NCBI GenBank assembly: GCA_039707655.1
Contig: CM077676.1
Location: 377,646,114 to 377,710,113, forward strand
Origin: Elymus sibiricus
Taxonomy: Eukaryota > Streptophyta > Magnoliopsida > Poales > Poaceae
DNA: 64,000 nucleotides
Reading direction: 5' to 3'
Shown: positions 1-13,349 of the stretch, in pieces
Layout: each line of letters opens with the position of its first letter
Numbering within the stretch: position 1 is the first letter of the stretch
The notes under the pieces: generated by a model
What the model saw: the letters and a program-made list of their open reading frames with translations, nothing else
Told to the model about the DNA's origin: nothing
Databases searched by the model: none
Translations under genes and position numbers: made by a program

Positions 1-2967
1 TTTGAGAGTTGATAAGATGAAAATTTTGAAGAAATATTTGCACTCTCATGCTTCACTTATATCTTTTTGAGAGTTGATAATACTAATGGTAATTTGCACA
101 AGATATGAATTTGGTCCCAAAGTGATGAATATTCAAGAGGGATATAATAAAAACTTTCATATAGATCATTGGATATGATAAGTGTGATTCCTTGCAATAG
201 TTTTGCGATATGGAGATGATAATATGTGAGCCATGTTAGTGAGTAATTGTGATTTAGTAAGAATATTTGTGTTAAGGTTTGTGATTCCCTATGCATGCAC
301 ATTAAGTCAATAGTTATGCAAAGAAATTATATCCTACTTATGGTGCATTATTCGGTGTTAGTTATGTTCAATGCATGTTTATGACCGTTTTTATTTTTTG
401 GTTGGTTGCTTCTCAATCTATTTGCTAGCCTTCATTTGTACTAAGCGGAAATACTGCTTGTGCATCCAAATTCTTTAAACCCAAGTTGTGCCAAATGAGT
501 CCACCATATCTACCTATATGCGGTATTTCCATGCCGTTCCAAGTAAATTTGCATGTGCCAACTCTAATTTTCAAAATAATTTTTCGTTTTGTGTGCCCGT
601 ACCGCTCATGAAGCGGCAGGGGGTGGCCAATATTTTCCATGCTAGGTTTGTTATTCTCACGATGAGTGTTTATTCACTTGTCATTGCACGAGAGAGTGGC
701 TGGTAATAGGGATGCCCAGTCCCACAATGAAATCAAAAATTAATAACAACAAAATTCCTTGGAAAGTGTTGGTATGGAGGGCACCCGTGGATACGGCTAG
801 CCATGGATTGTGAAAGAATGGTGGAAAGGAAATAAACTTTACTTTCTGTTTGGGAACCGCCTATGATGTGTCTAGCATGGAAGATATTGGGAATTCTCGG
901 TCGTTTTCGTTGACAGGAAAAGCATGCCTCTCAAAATATTTTTATCTCTCTTTTTAAGCCTTGAGCTCTGGCACATTTGCAAATCTCCGCTTCCCTTTGC
1001 GAAGGGCCTATCTATTTACTTTTATGCAATTTTTATTTTTATTTGGGTCTCCATCTTCTCTTATAAAGCACCAACTAGAGAGCACTATTGTCATACTTGT
1101 GCATTGGATGTAGCTAATATTGAGTGTGTTCCATGAATGGATCAATGATTGAGCATAATGGGCTAGGGATAACTTTCTTTAGCGTTGATATTTTGAAAAG
1201 CATGGTTGCTTGTTAGTATGCTTGACTATTTATATATTCATGTCAAACTATAGACTATTGCTTTGAATCATTCAAGTCCAAATGTCCATGCTATAAAAGA
1301 AAAGAATATATGATGAATATGATAGGCAGCATTCCACATCAAAAATTCTGTTTTTATCATTTACCTACTCGAGGACGAGCAGGAATTAAGCTTGGGGATG
1401 CTGATACGTCTCCAACGTATCTATAATTTTTGATTGTTCCATGCTGTTATATTATCAATCTTGGATGTTTTTATATGCATTTACAGCAATTATACATCAT
1501 TTCTTGGGACTAACCTATTAACTTAGTGCCCAGTGCTAGTTGTTGTTTTCTGCCTATTTTTGGTTTTACAGAATATCAATACCAAACGAAGTACAAATGC
1601 CACGAAACTTTTTGGAGATTTTTTTCTGGACATAACCAACACTAGAAGCTTCGGGAGGAGGCCAGAAGCCCCAGGAGGTGGCCACGAGCCCCCAGGGCGC
1701 GCCTGGAGGGGCAGGCGCGCCCTGGTGCCTCGTGGGCCCATCTCTGCCTCTTTTAACCTAATTCCACCACTATAAATTCCCAAAAATTGGGAAACCAACA
1801 AGGGAGTCCACGAAATACTTTTTCCGCCGTCGCAAGTTTCTGTTCTCGAGAGATCCCATCTGGAGGCCTTTTCCGGCACTCCGTCGGAGGGGGAATCGAT
1901 CACGGAGGGGCTCTACATCAACCTTGCTGCCCTTCCGATGATGCGTGAGTAGTTTACCACAGACCTTCGGGTCCATAGTTAGTAGCTAGATGGCTTCTTC
2001 TCTCTTTTTGATCTTCAATACAATGTTCTCCTCGATGTTCTTGGAGTTCTATCCGATGTAATCACTTTTTGCGGTGTGTTTGTTGGGATCCGATGAATTG
2101 TGAGTTTATGATTAGATTATCCATGAATATTATTTGAGTCTTCTCTGATCTCTTTTATGCATGATTATTATAGCTCCGTATTTCTTCTCCGATCTATTGA
2201 TTTGGTTTGGCCAACTAGATTGATTTATCTTGCCATGGGAAGAGGTGCTTTGTAATGGGTTCGATCTTGCGGTGCTCAATCCCAGTGACAGAAAGGGACA
2301 TGACACGTATGTATCGTTGCTATTAAGGGTAAAAAGATGGGGTTTATTCATGCGCGAGTTTACTTTGTCTACATCATGCCATCTTGCTTAAGGCATTACT
2401 CCCCTCTTTATGGACTTAATACACTAGATGCATGCTGGATAGCGGTCGATGTGTGGAGTAATAGTAGTAGATGCAGGCAGGAGTCGGTCTACTTGTCTCG
2501 GACGTGATGCCTATATACATGATCATTGCCTTGGATATCATCATGATTATTTGCTTTTCTATCAATTGCCCAACAGTAATTTGTCTACCCACCGTATGCT
2601 ATTTTCTTGAGAGAAGCCTCTAGTGAAAACTATGGGCCCCGGGTCTATCTAAATCATATATTAAAAACCCTAAAAATACCTTGCTGCACTTTTCTTTTAT
2701 TTATTTTATTTTGTATTTTTGTTTAATCTATCTATCTATCACCATACAATTTAATCTTGCAATTGACCGCCGAGGGATTGACAACCCCTCGTTTGCGTTG
2801 GGTGCAAGGATTTGTTGTTTGTGTGCTGGTACTGCTAACGAGGTGTTGCGTGATTCTCCTACTGGATTGATAACCTTGGTTTCATAACTGAGGGAAATAC
2901 TTACCTCTACTGTGCTGCATCATCCCTTCCTCTTCGGGGAAAATACCAACGCAAGCTACAAGTAGCA
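1..2967 (+). mobile_element. Left-arm copy of SabB (partial Sabrina/WHAM-like LTR element)
   Basis: Internal 3' part (1-1401) and 3' LTR (1402-2967) of the Athila-like element that is complete at 23817-31953, here in inverted orientation. It is inserted in Tat1; the flanking pentamer at 2968-2972 is GCGGC, the complement of the SabB target duplication GCCGC. The internal part carries short repeats with CTCATGCTTCACTTATAT near 1-90 and no credible ORF. Confidence 0.9.
1402..2967 (+). repeat. SabB 3' LTR (left arm)
   Basis: A 1,566-bp LTR starting TGATACGTCTCC and ending AAGTAGCA. It is preceded by a purine-rich tract with AAGCTTGGGGATGC at 1388-1401, the plus-strand priming site next to a 3' LTR. 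A TATAAAT box lies near 1771-1777, with a GC-rich inverted repeat upstream. Confidence 0.92.
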
Positions 2968-3043
2968 GCGGCTCAGACAACTGCTTCTTGAGAGATTCAA
3001 AAACCTGATCTGCAGCATCGCTCCAAATAAAGTTGTCTGACTT

Positions 3044-3886
3044 TCAGAGCAGTTGGTAAAGTGGAATTGCCTTTTCCCCGAGCCGGCTTATGAACCGGCT
3101 CAACGCCGCAACCCGCCCGGCCAGCTTCTGGACAGCATTGAGATCTGCCGGCTTGGCCAGGGTCGTGATTGCCTTGATCTTTTCCGGGTTGGCTTCAATG
3201 CCACGCTCAGAAACTAGGAATCCTAGTAGTTTTCCTGCAGGAACACCAAAGACACACTTCTCCGGGTTGAGCTTCATCTGGTATACTAGAAGGTTATCAA
3301 ATGTCTCCTTGAGATCATCCAACAAGGTTTCCTTTTTCTGAGATTTCACCATGATGTCATCGACATAAGCATGAACATTACGCCCAATCTGCTTGTGGAA
3401 ACAATTTTGGACATAGCACTGATAAGTCGCCTGTGCGCATTTCAGACCAAACGGCATGGACGTATAGCAGAAAGCTCCAAAAGGTGTAATAAAAGCCGTC
3501 TTTTCCTGATCCTCCTGCTTCATCTTGATTTGATGATAACCAAAATAAGCATCCAGAAAGCATAAAGACTCACAACCCGCCATGGCATCAATGATCTGGT
3601 CAATGCGGGGCAAAGCGAAAGGATCACTGGGACAAGCTTTATTCAAGTCCGTGTAATCCACACACATTCGCCAAGTCCCGTTCTTCTTCAGAACAAGTAC
3701 CGGGTTAGCCAGCCATTCTGGATGAAAAACCTCAACAATGAACCCGGCAGCTAGGAGCCGAGCCACTTCTTCGCCAATAGCTTTCCACCTTTCCTCATTA
3801 AAGCGACGGAGATACTGGCGAACATGCTTGAATTTAGGATCTACATTAAGGGAGTGCTCAGCGAGTTCTCTCGGTACACCTGGCAT
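3044..3886 (-). pseudogene. Tat1 reverse transcriptase (left arm)
   Basis: Gypsy-type RT that would copy the element RNA into DNA. The fingers/palm region, an LPRID segment, an MPFGL motif and the YVDD active site are all readable. The frame ends at a TGA where related proteins have a basic residue before SDNFVW, so the polyprotein is cut before RNase H. One residue reads W where the right arm has R (base 3787), a C-to-T change private to this arm. Confidence 0.9.
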
Positions 3887-3949
3887 GTCAGAAGGTTTCC
3901 ATGCAAAAATGTCCTGGTTCTCACGGATGAACTCGATGAGCGCGCTTTC

Positions 3950-4762
3950 CTATTTTGGATCCATATTCGCCCCGACGGTAAACTGCTCAGAAGAATTGCC
4001 AGGGGTGAAATCCACTTGCTTGGTGTCTCTGGCCGACTTGAACTTGAGCAAAGAGTCAGACTCAGTCGTTGGCTTCTTCAAAGAGGTTCCGTCAGCCGGG
4101 TCAACATTGTCCTTGTAGTACTTCAGCTCTTCGGCTGCACACGCCGACTCAGCATAAGCTGCATCTCCTTCCTCGCACTCCAATGCAACTCTCCGGTTGC
4201 CCTCCACGGTGATGGTGCCCTTTGGACCCGGCATTTTTAATTTCAGATAAACATAGCACGGCCGCGCCATGAACCGCGTGTAAGCCGGCCTTCCAAAGAG
4301 GGCATGATAGGGGCTTTTAAGCTTCACCACTTCAAAAGACAAGAACTCCGAGCGGTAATTAAATTCGTCACCGAAGGCCACCTCTAGATAAATCCTGCCA
4401 ATGGGATAAGGCGACTTGCCAGGAACGATGCCATGAAAAACTGCAGTTGAAGGGGTGAGCTGTTTTTCGGACAAGTTCATCCGTCTGAAAGTATCATAGT
4501 AAAGGATATTGATGCTGTTGCCGCCATCCATGAGCACTTTTGTCAATGTATACCCACCGACTTGTGGCGCCACCACCAAGGCCAGATGGCCGGGGTGGTC
4601 AATAAACTCCGGATGATCCGCCCGACTCCAAGTGACCGGCTGCTCCGACCAGTTCAGGTAATACGGGACTGCCGGCTCAACTAAGTGGGCGGCTCTCCGC
4701 TGGACCTTCCAGTCACACTTGCAGGTACTGGTGATAAAAACATGATACTGCCCACTGTTCAA
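3950..4762 (-). pseudogene. Tat1 protease region (left arm)
   Basis: Retropepsin-like segment of the gag-pol polyprotein with the catalytic-type motif LMDGGNS and a downstream FGRPAY segment. It shares a frame with gag and RT. In this arm CAG is intact opposite the right-arm stop at 22799, so the frame runs further here, to a TAG near 3950-3952. The start given is a TTG and is only the edge of the open frame after an upstream stop. Confidence 0.8.
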
Positions 4763-5419
4763 CTGCTTTGGATTGCTCTGGAACCCAGACTGGCCACCTT
4801 GATTCTGATTTCCCTGGTTGTTGCGTTGGTTATTGTCTCCCGTATTGCCAGCCCCCTGAAACCTGGCATTGTGACTGTGGTTCCCCTAGAACCCAGGCCC
4901 TGCGAAGGGCCCTTGTGAACCGGCTCCCTGAAAGCCAGCTCTATGATTGCCGGGTCCGGGGTTGCCAGGGTGTCCTCTGGTGCCGCCTCCATTGTGATGA
5001 TTCTGAAATACTCTCTTGGAGAACTCTTGCATAATATAATAGTTTTCCCATGAATGGGTAGAGGGCTTACCATTAAAACTGTGTTTGGGACATGGACCCT
5101 TGAGAGCCTCTTCAAAGCTATGGGTGCGATTACCGGAAAAGGACTTTCTGGAGCCATTATTCTATCGCTGATTATTCCCACTAGTATTGGTATTTGCTAC
5201 CAGATCAGAACCGCCCTCATAATTCTTACGCTTGTTGCTATTATTGGCCTACTCATTGCCATTGTTCTGCTGGTGACCCTTGCCACCGTTTTTCTTGCCC
5301 TTGCCAGACTTGTCATCATCAGACATGGGATCCTTTGTGCTATCTGACTCAGCATACCGGGTTCAAACATCCATGAGATCACCCATGTCCTGGACTTTTC
5401 GCTTGAGCTGCCCTAGCTT
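4763..5419 (-). pseudogene. Tat1 gag C-terminus and linker (left arm)
   Basis: Low-complexity Gly/Asn/Gln-rich segment in the same frame as gag and protease, broken by several TAG and TGA codons. A CPKHSFNGK-like stretch lies about midway. No functional product is expected. Confidence 0.6.
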
Positions 5420-6364
5420 CTAAACCAAGGGCTGGAACTTACAAGTTCGCTCCAAGACAAGCACAGCCTGCTGTGCTGTGATACTATCCGAAGAGTGGAT
5501 GACCTCCGCAACCCGGCGAGACCAATGATGTGCCGACTCATCCTCATGCTGAACGCAATGCTTGAGATCAACAATTGTGGTCGGACGCTTGCAAGTACCA
5601 TGGAAATTCTTGATGAAGCGCTCTTTCAACTCTTGCCAGGTGTTAACGGAATTTGCCGGCAAGTTTTTCAACCAAGTGCGTGCTGGACCTTCGAACATGA
5701 GAGGCAGATACCGTGCACAGACCGCCTCACTAGCCTCCATCAGGTCCATAGCTAACTCATAACTCTCTATCCACTCAGCAGGCTCCAGATCGGTTGTATA
5801 ATTAGGCACCTTGCGAGGACCATTGAAATCTGGCGGCATCCGTGCATCTCGCAATGCTGGGACTAAACAGGGAGTCCCAACTATCTGGCTCGACAGACCA
5901 CCTGCACGGGCGGCTGTCGGGGTTGCGGTGGGAGGGTTTTGCGCCGTGGGCTGATTGTACACTGCATGTGCGTTTTCCTCTTCCAATGCTCGTAGAGCCC
6001 GAGCGGTGTCAACAATCTCTTGGGCATTAGGGATCCTGGGTTGTTGCTGATTCATGAGCGGTTGTGCACCCCTCCTGCGCTGCTCACTGCTGGAAACTGC
6101 CGGCAACTCAGGATGTCGGCTCCTAGTGCGGCTCTGGTGAGGAGTTGAGTGAAGCCGGTGCTGACTATGAGAATAGTTTGCCTGCTGCGTCACTACTGTT
6201 TTCAGCATTTCAATGGCATTCCTAGCCTCAACCTGAGCTGGACCGTCTCCCTCAATCGGGATCGCTGCCAAATTATGTGTCGCCGCTAATAAATTGTCCA
6301 TCGGGTTGGAATAGTGTCTATTTGGGGTCTGGAATCGGTGAAGCAGCAACTGTTGCTGTGGCAC
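5420..6364 (-). pseudogene. Tat1 gag (left arm)
   Basis: Retrotransposon Gag domain: residues around W-I-E-S-Y, EGPARTWL and W-ELKERFI match the retrotransposon gag fold used for capsid assembly. The frame stays open toward 6407, where the SabA LTR cuts it, so the N-terminus is missing. It ends at a TAG. One residue (T here, N in the right arm, IVG-x-PCL) differs between the arms. Confidence 0.85.
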
Positions 6365-6407
6365 TGGCGTCTGATGCTGAACCGTCTCCCTTCGCTGAGC
6401 CGGCTGC

Positions 6408-7969
6408 TGCTACTTGTGAGCTGCGTTGGGATTTCCCCGAAGAGGGGATGATGCAATACAGTAGAGATAAGTATTTCCCTCAGTTATGAAACCAAGGTTA
6501 TCAATCCAGTAGGAGAATCACGCAACAACTCGTTAGCAGTACTTGCACACAAAACAACAAATCCTCGCACCCAACGCTAACAAGGGGTTGTCAATCCCTT
6601 GGAGGTTAATTGCAAGATTAAATTGTATCGTGATAGATAGATAGATCAAACAAAAATACAAAATAAAATAAATAAAGAAAAATTGCAGCAAGGTATTTTT
6701 AGGGTTTTCAATATATGATTAAGGTAGACCCGGGGGCCATAGTTTTCACTAGAGGCTTCTCTCTTGAAAATAGCATACGATGGATGAACAAATTACTGTT
6801 GGGCAATTGATAGAAAAGCAAATAATCATGACGATATCCAAGGCAATGATCATGTATATAGGCATCACGTCCGAGACAAGTAGACCGAAACGATTCTGCA
6901 TCTACTACTACTACTCCACACATCGACCGCTATCCAGCATGCATGTAGTGTATTAAGTTCATAAAGAACGGTGTAACGCCTTAAGCAAGATGACATGATG
7001 TAGACAAAGTAAACTCACGCATGAATAAACCCCATCTTTTTACCCTTAATAGCAATGATACATACGTGTCATGTCCCTTTCTGTCACTGGGATTGAGCAC
7101 CGCAAGATCGAACCCATTACAAAGCACCTCTCCCATTGCAAGATAAATCAATCTAGTTGGCCAAACCAAATCAATAGATCGGAGATAAATACGAAGCTAT
7201 AATAATCATGCATAAAAGAGTTCAGAGAAAACTTAAATAATATTCATGGATAATCTGATCATAAACTCACAATTCATCGGATCCTAACAAACACACCGCA
7301 AAAAGTGATTACATCGGATAGAACTCCAAGAACATCGAGGAGAACATTGTATTGAAGATCAAAAAGAGAGAAGAAGCCATCTAGCTACTAACTATAGACC
7401 CGAAGGTCTGTGGTAAACTACCCACGCACCATCGGAAGGGCAGCAAAGATGATGTAGAGCCCCTCCGTGATCGATTCCCCCTCCGGCAGAGTGCCGGAAA
7501 GGGCCTCCAGATGGGATCTCTCGAGAACAGGAACTTGCGGCGGCGGAAAAAGTATTTCAAGGACTCGTCTGTTGGTTTCCCGATTTTAGAGAATTTATAG
7601 AGGTGGAATTATGTCAAACGGAGCAGAGGTGGGCCCACGAGGCACCAGGGCACGCCACCCCCCCTGGGGCGCGCCCTGGTGGCTCATGGCCACCTCCTCT
7701 GTCTTCTGGCCCTCTCCTGAAGCTTCTAGTGTCTCTTATGTCCAGAAAAAATCTCCAAAAAGTTTCGTGGCATTTGGACTTCGTTTGGTACTGATATTCT
7801 GTAAAACCAAAAACAGGCAAAAAAACAGCAACTGGCACTGGGCACTAAGTTAATAGGTTAGTCCCAAAAAATGATATATAATTGCTTGTAAATGTATATA
7901 AAACATCCAAGATTGATACTGTAATAGCATGGAACAATCAAAAATTATAGATACGTTGGAGACGTATCA
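6408..7969 (-). repeat. SabA 3' LTR (left arm)
   Basis: A 1,562-bp LTR; its reverse complement starts TGATACGTCTCC and ends CACAAGTAGCA. The adjacent internal bases 7970-7984 are the complement of the AAGCTTGGGGATGC polypurine tract. Confidence 0.92.
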
Positions 7970-10385
7970 AGCATCCCCAAGCTTAATTCCTGCTCGTCCT
8001 CGAGTAGGTAAATGATAAAAACAGAATTTTTGATGTGGAATGCTACCTATCATATTCACCATATATTCTTTTCTTTGTAGCGTGGACATTTGGACTTGAA
8101 TGATTCAAAGCAATAGTCTATAGTTTGACATGAAGATATAAATACTCAAGCATATTAACAAGCAACCATGTCTTTCAAAATATCAATGCTAAAGAAAGCC
8201 CTAGCCCATTATGCCCAATCATTGATCCATTCATGAAACACACTCAATATTAGCTACACACAATGCACAAGTATGACAATAGTGCTCTCTAGTTGGTGCT
8301 TTGTAAGAGAAGATGGAGACTCAAATAAAAAATTGCATAAAAGTAAATAGATAGGCCCTTCGCAGAGGGAAGCAGAGATTTGCAAATGTGCCAGAGCTCA
8401 AAGCTTAAATTAGAGAGATAAAATTATTTTGAGAGGCATGCTTTTCCTGTCAACGAAAACGACCGAGAATTCCCAATATCTTCCATGCTAAACACATTAT
8501 AGGCGGTTCCCAAACAGAAAATAAAGTTTATTTCCTTTCCACCATTCTTTCACAATCCATGGCTAGCCGTATGCACGGGTGCCCTCCATACCAACACTTT
8601 CCAAGGAATTTATTATTATCATCATATTAATTTTTTTTCATTTTGGGGCTGGGCATCCCTATTACCTGCCACTCTCTCGTGCAATGACAAGTGAATAAAC
8701 ACTCATCGTGAGAATAACACACCTAGCATGGAAAATATTGGCCACCCCCTGCCGCTTCATGAGCGGTACGGGCACACAAAACGGAAAATTATTTAAAAAA
8801 ATTAGAGTTGGCACATGCAAATTTACTTGGAACGGCATGGAAATACCGCATATAGGTAGATATGGTGGACTCATTTGGCACTACTTGGGTTTAAGGAGTT
8901 GGATGCACAAGCAGTATTCCCGCTTAGTACAAATGAAGGCTAACAAATAGATTGAGAAGCGACCAACCAAAAAGAGAAAACGGTCATAAACATGCATTGA
9001 ACATAACTAACACCGAATAATGCACCATAAGTAGGATATAATTTCGTTGCATAACTATTGACTTTATGTGGATGCATAGGGAATCACAAACCTTAACACC
9101 AATATTCTTACTAAATCACAATTACTCACTAACATGACTCACATATTATCATCTCCATATCGCAAAACTATTGCAAGGAATCAAACTTATCATATCCAAT
9201 GATCTTTCATGAAAGTTTTTATTATATCCCTCTTGAGTATTCATCACTTTGGGACCAAATTCATATCTTGTGCAAATTACCATTACTATTATCAACTCTC
9301 AAAAAGATATAAGTGAAGCATGAGAGTGAAAATACTTCTTCAAAATTTAATCTTATCAACTCTCAAAATAATATAAGTGAAGCATGAGAGCTCAAATATT
9401 TCTTCAAAATATAGCCACCGCCGTGCTAAAAAAGATTTAAGTGAAGCACTAGAGCAACTGCCTAGCTCAAAAGATTTAAGTGAAGCACATAGAGTATTCT
9501 AACAAATCATGATAAACGTGTGGCTCTCTCAAATAGGTGTGTCCAGCAAAGATGATTGTGACAAACTAGAAAGAAAATAAAGCAAAGACTCATATAATAC
9601 ACGACGCTCCAAGTAAAACACATATCATGTGATGAATAAAAATATAGCTCCAAGTAAAATTACCGATAGTTGGTAGAAGAAAGAGGGGATGCCTTTCCGG
9701 GGCATCCCCAAGCTTAGACGCTTGAGTCTTCCTTGAATATTACCTTGGGGTGCATTGGGCATCCCCAAGCTTAGGCTCTTGCCACTCCTTATTCCTTCAT
9801 CTATCGTGATCTCACCCAAAACATGAAAACTTCAATCATACAAAACTCAACAAAACCTTCGTGAGATCCGTTTGTATAACAAATAAATCCTTAACTCTAA
9901 GTACTATAGAAAATTGATTCATATTTAATACTGGCATAATGCTACTGTACTCCAACTTCTCCATGACTCATACCCCCCGATACGATCCATAGATTCATCA
10001 AAATAAGCAAACTATGCAACAAAAACAGAATCTGTCTAAAACAGAACAGTCTGCAAAGATATATTTAAAATCTATACTTATATTACTCCAAAAATTCTAA
10101 AAAATTAGGAAAAAGTGGGAAATTCACATACCAATACTGTGTAAAAATTTCAGATTTTTCTCACGCTCCAGTACAGAATTAAAATTCCAGCACTGGACGC
10201 AAAACTTTCTGTTTTCCAAACAGCATCAATTATACTATCTTCCAAATCATCCCAAAGGCATTACTTGGCACAAACACTAATTAAAACATAAAAACACAAA
10301 CATAACAGTAGCATAATTGTGCAAACACACAAGAACTTATTTTATCCATTGGGTTGTCTCCCAACAAGCTCTTTCTTTATAGCCA
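7970..10385 (-). other. SabA internal non-coding region (left arm)
   Basis: About 2.4 kb between the gag-like ORF and the 3' LTR with no credible ORF. It holds short repeats with CATGAGAG / AAGTGAAGC near 9290-9490, two extra copies of the polypurine-like motif (complement at about 9702-9773), and an AT-rich block near 10000-10260 that is recognisable in SabB and SabC. Confidence 0.75.
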
Positions 10386-11793
10386 TTAAGATATGCTTGA
10401 GATTTCAATGATGCTCTCATGAAAGATAATAATAGAAACACGAAAGAGAGCATCAAGAAGCATATGAAAAACACACTTAAGTCTAACATACTTCCTATGC
10501 ATAGGCATTTTATAGGAGAACAAATTATCAAGACAAGCAATCTCTAGCATATGCAAATAGGAAGAATGAAGCATGAATAATTTCAACATCACGAGAGGCA
10601 ATTTAGTAACATGAAGATTTCTATAACCATATTTTCCTCTCTCATAATAATTACATGTAGGATAATAATCAAACTCAATAATATAGCTATCATAAACAGT
10701 ATTCTCTCTATGATCCATATGCATAAAATTTTTATAATTTTCCAAAATAGTGGGATTATCATCAACTAAAGTCATGACCTCTCCAAACCCACTTTCATCA
10801 AAAAATTCATAAGATTGAACACTCTCCAAAGTAGTGGGATCATTAGTACCTAAAGTTGATGCTCTTCCAAACCCACTTTTAATAGTATTGCAAATTTTAT
10901 TATCAATTACATATTCATCATGAGGCTTAAATAAATTTTCAAGATCATAAGAAGCATTATCACCCCAATCATGATCATTGCAATAAGTAGTGGACATAAC
11001 AAAATTATCATCCCCAAGCTTGTAGCTTTTCATATCATTAGCACAATTGTCATTCATAGAATTTATAATAACATCATTGCAATCATGCTTTTCATTCAAG
11101 TAGCTATCAAGTGTTGGGTGCAATAGGAATAATTTCATTTTTAACATAAGGAACTATTGCAAGTTCATCATCATAAGCATCATTAATATTGGCATCGTGG
11201 CCATAAGAATAGCAAGCATCACGTTCATCCAGAGGGGATAATTCAATCAAATCAACGGAATCATAATTATCTATAGATTCATGCATATCATTATTCTCTT
11301 CCAAAGCAGCAGACATTCTCTCAATAAATTCTTTAACATAGGCATTAGGAGCATAGTTTTCATAGCAATATTTAAGTATGTCAAAATTTTCAGATTTGTA
11401 GAGAGTAACATCATACTTTTCAATCAAAGAAGCAACCTCATAAGAACCCTTAAAAGCAACAAATTATTAAATTTGTTCGATATCATAGTAACTATAAACA
11501 CCCTTGGCATAAGAAGACAAGATTTCATTATCATTAAACTCACATAGGTAGGGAAGGTGTTTTTTAGGGTTCTTAGAGCAACAAGTAAAATCATAAATTT
11601 CACATAGATTCCAGGCATAACATAGCAAACAATTTATTTGACGCCATAAGAGTCTCCCTTTTTCAGACAAACGGTGACGCACAAAATGAGCATGCTCATC
11701 TAATGATTTTCCCTCAACTAAACTAGTTGGGGTTTCAGCACGAGCACAAATGGATCGAAGATGATCCAAGTAGAAAACTTTAAGTGGATCCAT
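10386..11793 (-). pseudogene. SabA gag-like protein of unknown function (left arm)
   Basis: One decayed reading of about 470 residues in three pieces: 11467-11793 (starts MDPLKVFYLDHL), 11107-11427 in the same frame after a TAA, and 10386-11147 after a frame change. It is rich in Asp, Asn and Tyr and repeats a motif GFG(E/R)-x3-L-x2-(D/N)-(N/D)-PT-x-LE twice. I recognise no standard Gag, protease or RT signature. It occupies the Gag position after the primer binding site, so a Gag-like role is an inference. Confidence 0.6.
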
Positions 11794-12008
11794 AGTATCT
11801 TAAATTTTTGTTTTATTTTCTGTTCTTGTGTGTTTGACATGAAGGTAATAAAAGCAAGCAAACTAGCAAACAAGCTAATAAAAATATTTTTGTGTTTTTG
11901 TAAAAAAAATAGAAGTGGGGGAGATGAAAACGAGAGACAAAGGCAAATAAAATAAATGCAACGAGATGAAGGTTTATGTGTAGGTACTTGATAGATGTTG
12001 ATGATGTC

Positions 12009-12026
12009 TCCCCGGCAACGGTGCCA
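12009..12026 (-). promoter_or_regulatory. SabA primer binding site (left arm)
   Basis: The reverse complement reads TGGCACCGTTGCCGGGGA, one mismatch from the complement of plant tRNA-Asp 3' end (TGGCGCCGTTGCCGGGGA). It lies 11 bases from the LTR edge. Athila-type elements typically use tRNA-Asp. Confidence 0.88.
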
Positions 12027-13224
12027 GAAATTCTTCCTGCTACTTGTGAGCTGCGTTGGGATTTCCCCGAAGAGGAGGGGGTGATGCAGTACAGTAGAGA
12101 TAAGTATTTCCCTCGGTTATGAAACCAAGGTTATCAATCCAGTGGGAGAATCACGCAACAACTCATTAGCAGTACCTGCACACAAAACAACAAATCCTCG
12201 CCCCCAATGCGAACAAGGGGTTGTCAATCCCTTGGCGGTTAATTGCAAGATTAAATTGTATCGTGATAGATAGATAGATCAAACAAAAATACAAAATAAA
12301 ATAAATAAAGTAAAATTGCAGCAAGGTATTTTTAGGGTTTTCAATCTATGATTAAGGTAGACCCGGGGGCCATAGTTTTCACTAGAGGCTTCTCTCTTGA
12401 AAATAGCATACGGTGGGTGAACAAATTACTGTTGGGCAATTGATAGAAAAGCAAATAATCATGACGATATCCAAGGCAATGATCATGTATATAGGCATCA
12501 CGTCCGAGACAAGTAGACCGAAACGATTCTGCATCTACTATTATTACTCCACACATCGACCGCTATCCAGCATGCATCTAGTGTATTAAGTTCATAAAGA
12601 ACGGAGTAACGCCTTAAGCAAGATGACATGATGTAGACAAAGTAAATTCACGCATGAATAAACCCCATCTTTTTACCCTTAATAGCAACGATACATACGT
12701 GTCATGTCCCTTTCTGTCACTGGGATTGAGCACCGCAAGAACGAACCCATTACAAAGCACCTCTCTCATTGCAAGATAAATCAATCTAGTTGGCCAAACC
12801 AAATCAATAAATCAGAGAGAAATACGAAGCTATAATAATCATGCATAAAGAGTTCAGAGAAAACTCAAATAATATTCATGGATAATCTGATCATAAACTC
12901 ACAATTCATCGGATCCCAACAAACACACCGCAAAAAGTGATTACATCGGATAGAACTCCAAGAACATCGAGGAGAACATTGTATTGAAGATCAAAAATAG
13001 AGAAGAAGCCATCTAGCTACTAACTATAGACCCGAAGGTCTGTGGTAAACTACTCACGCATCATCGGAAGGGCAGCAAGGATGATGTAGAGCCCCTCCGT
13101 GATCGATTCCCCCTTCGGCAGAGTGCCGGAAAAGGCCTCCAGATGGGATCTCTCGAGAACAGGAACTTGCGGCGGCGGAAAAAGTATTTCGTGGACTCGT
13201 CTATTGGTTTCCCGATTTTAGAGA

Positions 13225-13231
13225 ATTTATA
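13225..13231 (-). promoter_or_regulatory. TATA box of the left SabA LTR
   Basis: TATAAAT on the minus strand inside the LTR, in the same place as TATA boxes of the other LTR copies. It points away from the palindrome centre. Confidence 0.6.
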
Positions 13232-13349
13232 GAGGTGGAATTAGGTCAAACGGAGCAGAGGTGGGCCCACAAGGCACCAGGGCACGCCACCCCCCCTGGG
13301 GCGCGCCCTGGTGGCTCGTGGCCACCTCCTCTGTCTTTTGGCCCTCTCC

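Larger units (their letters stand above)
2968..6407 (-). mobile_element. Left-arm copy of Tat1 (gypsy gag-protease-RT segment)
   Basis: Tat-lineage gypsy segment bounded by the SabB LTR on one side and the SabA LTR on the other, the mirror of 20377-23816. It holds gag, a zinc-knuckle/linker region, protease and RT on the minus strand. Its RNase H and integrase would lie beyond SabB, outside the window, if the duplication reaches that far. Confidence 0.9.
1..13349 (-). repeat. Left arm of a giant inverted repeat
   Basis: This arm is the reverse complement of 13434-26783. Every mirrored landmark obeys position sum 26783-26784: LTR edges, primer binding site, gag, protease and RT frames all pair this way. 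The one-base shift comes from a C/G run near the centre (seven versus eight bases). The arm holds, from the centre outward, SabA, part of Tat1 and part of SabB. It still matches at base 1, so the true outer end is outside the window. I saw only scattered single-base differences from the right arm, so identity is well above 99 percent by eye, not computed. Confidence 0.97.

Noticed and set aside
425..706. Paired 71-72-codon ORFs on both strands, repeated at 8662-8950, 17834-18122 and 26078-26359
   Set aside because: They lie in the non-coding internal region of SabA and SabB. Opposite-strand overlap and lack of an initiation context suggest chance.
1523..1976. ORFs in the LTR leader region (also at 24808-25261 and in other LTRs)
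   Set aside because: They are part of LTR sequence, repeat in every LTR copy with different breaks, and have no protein-like conservation.
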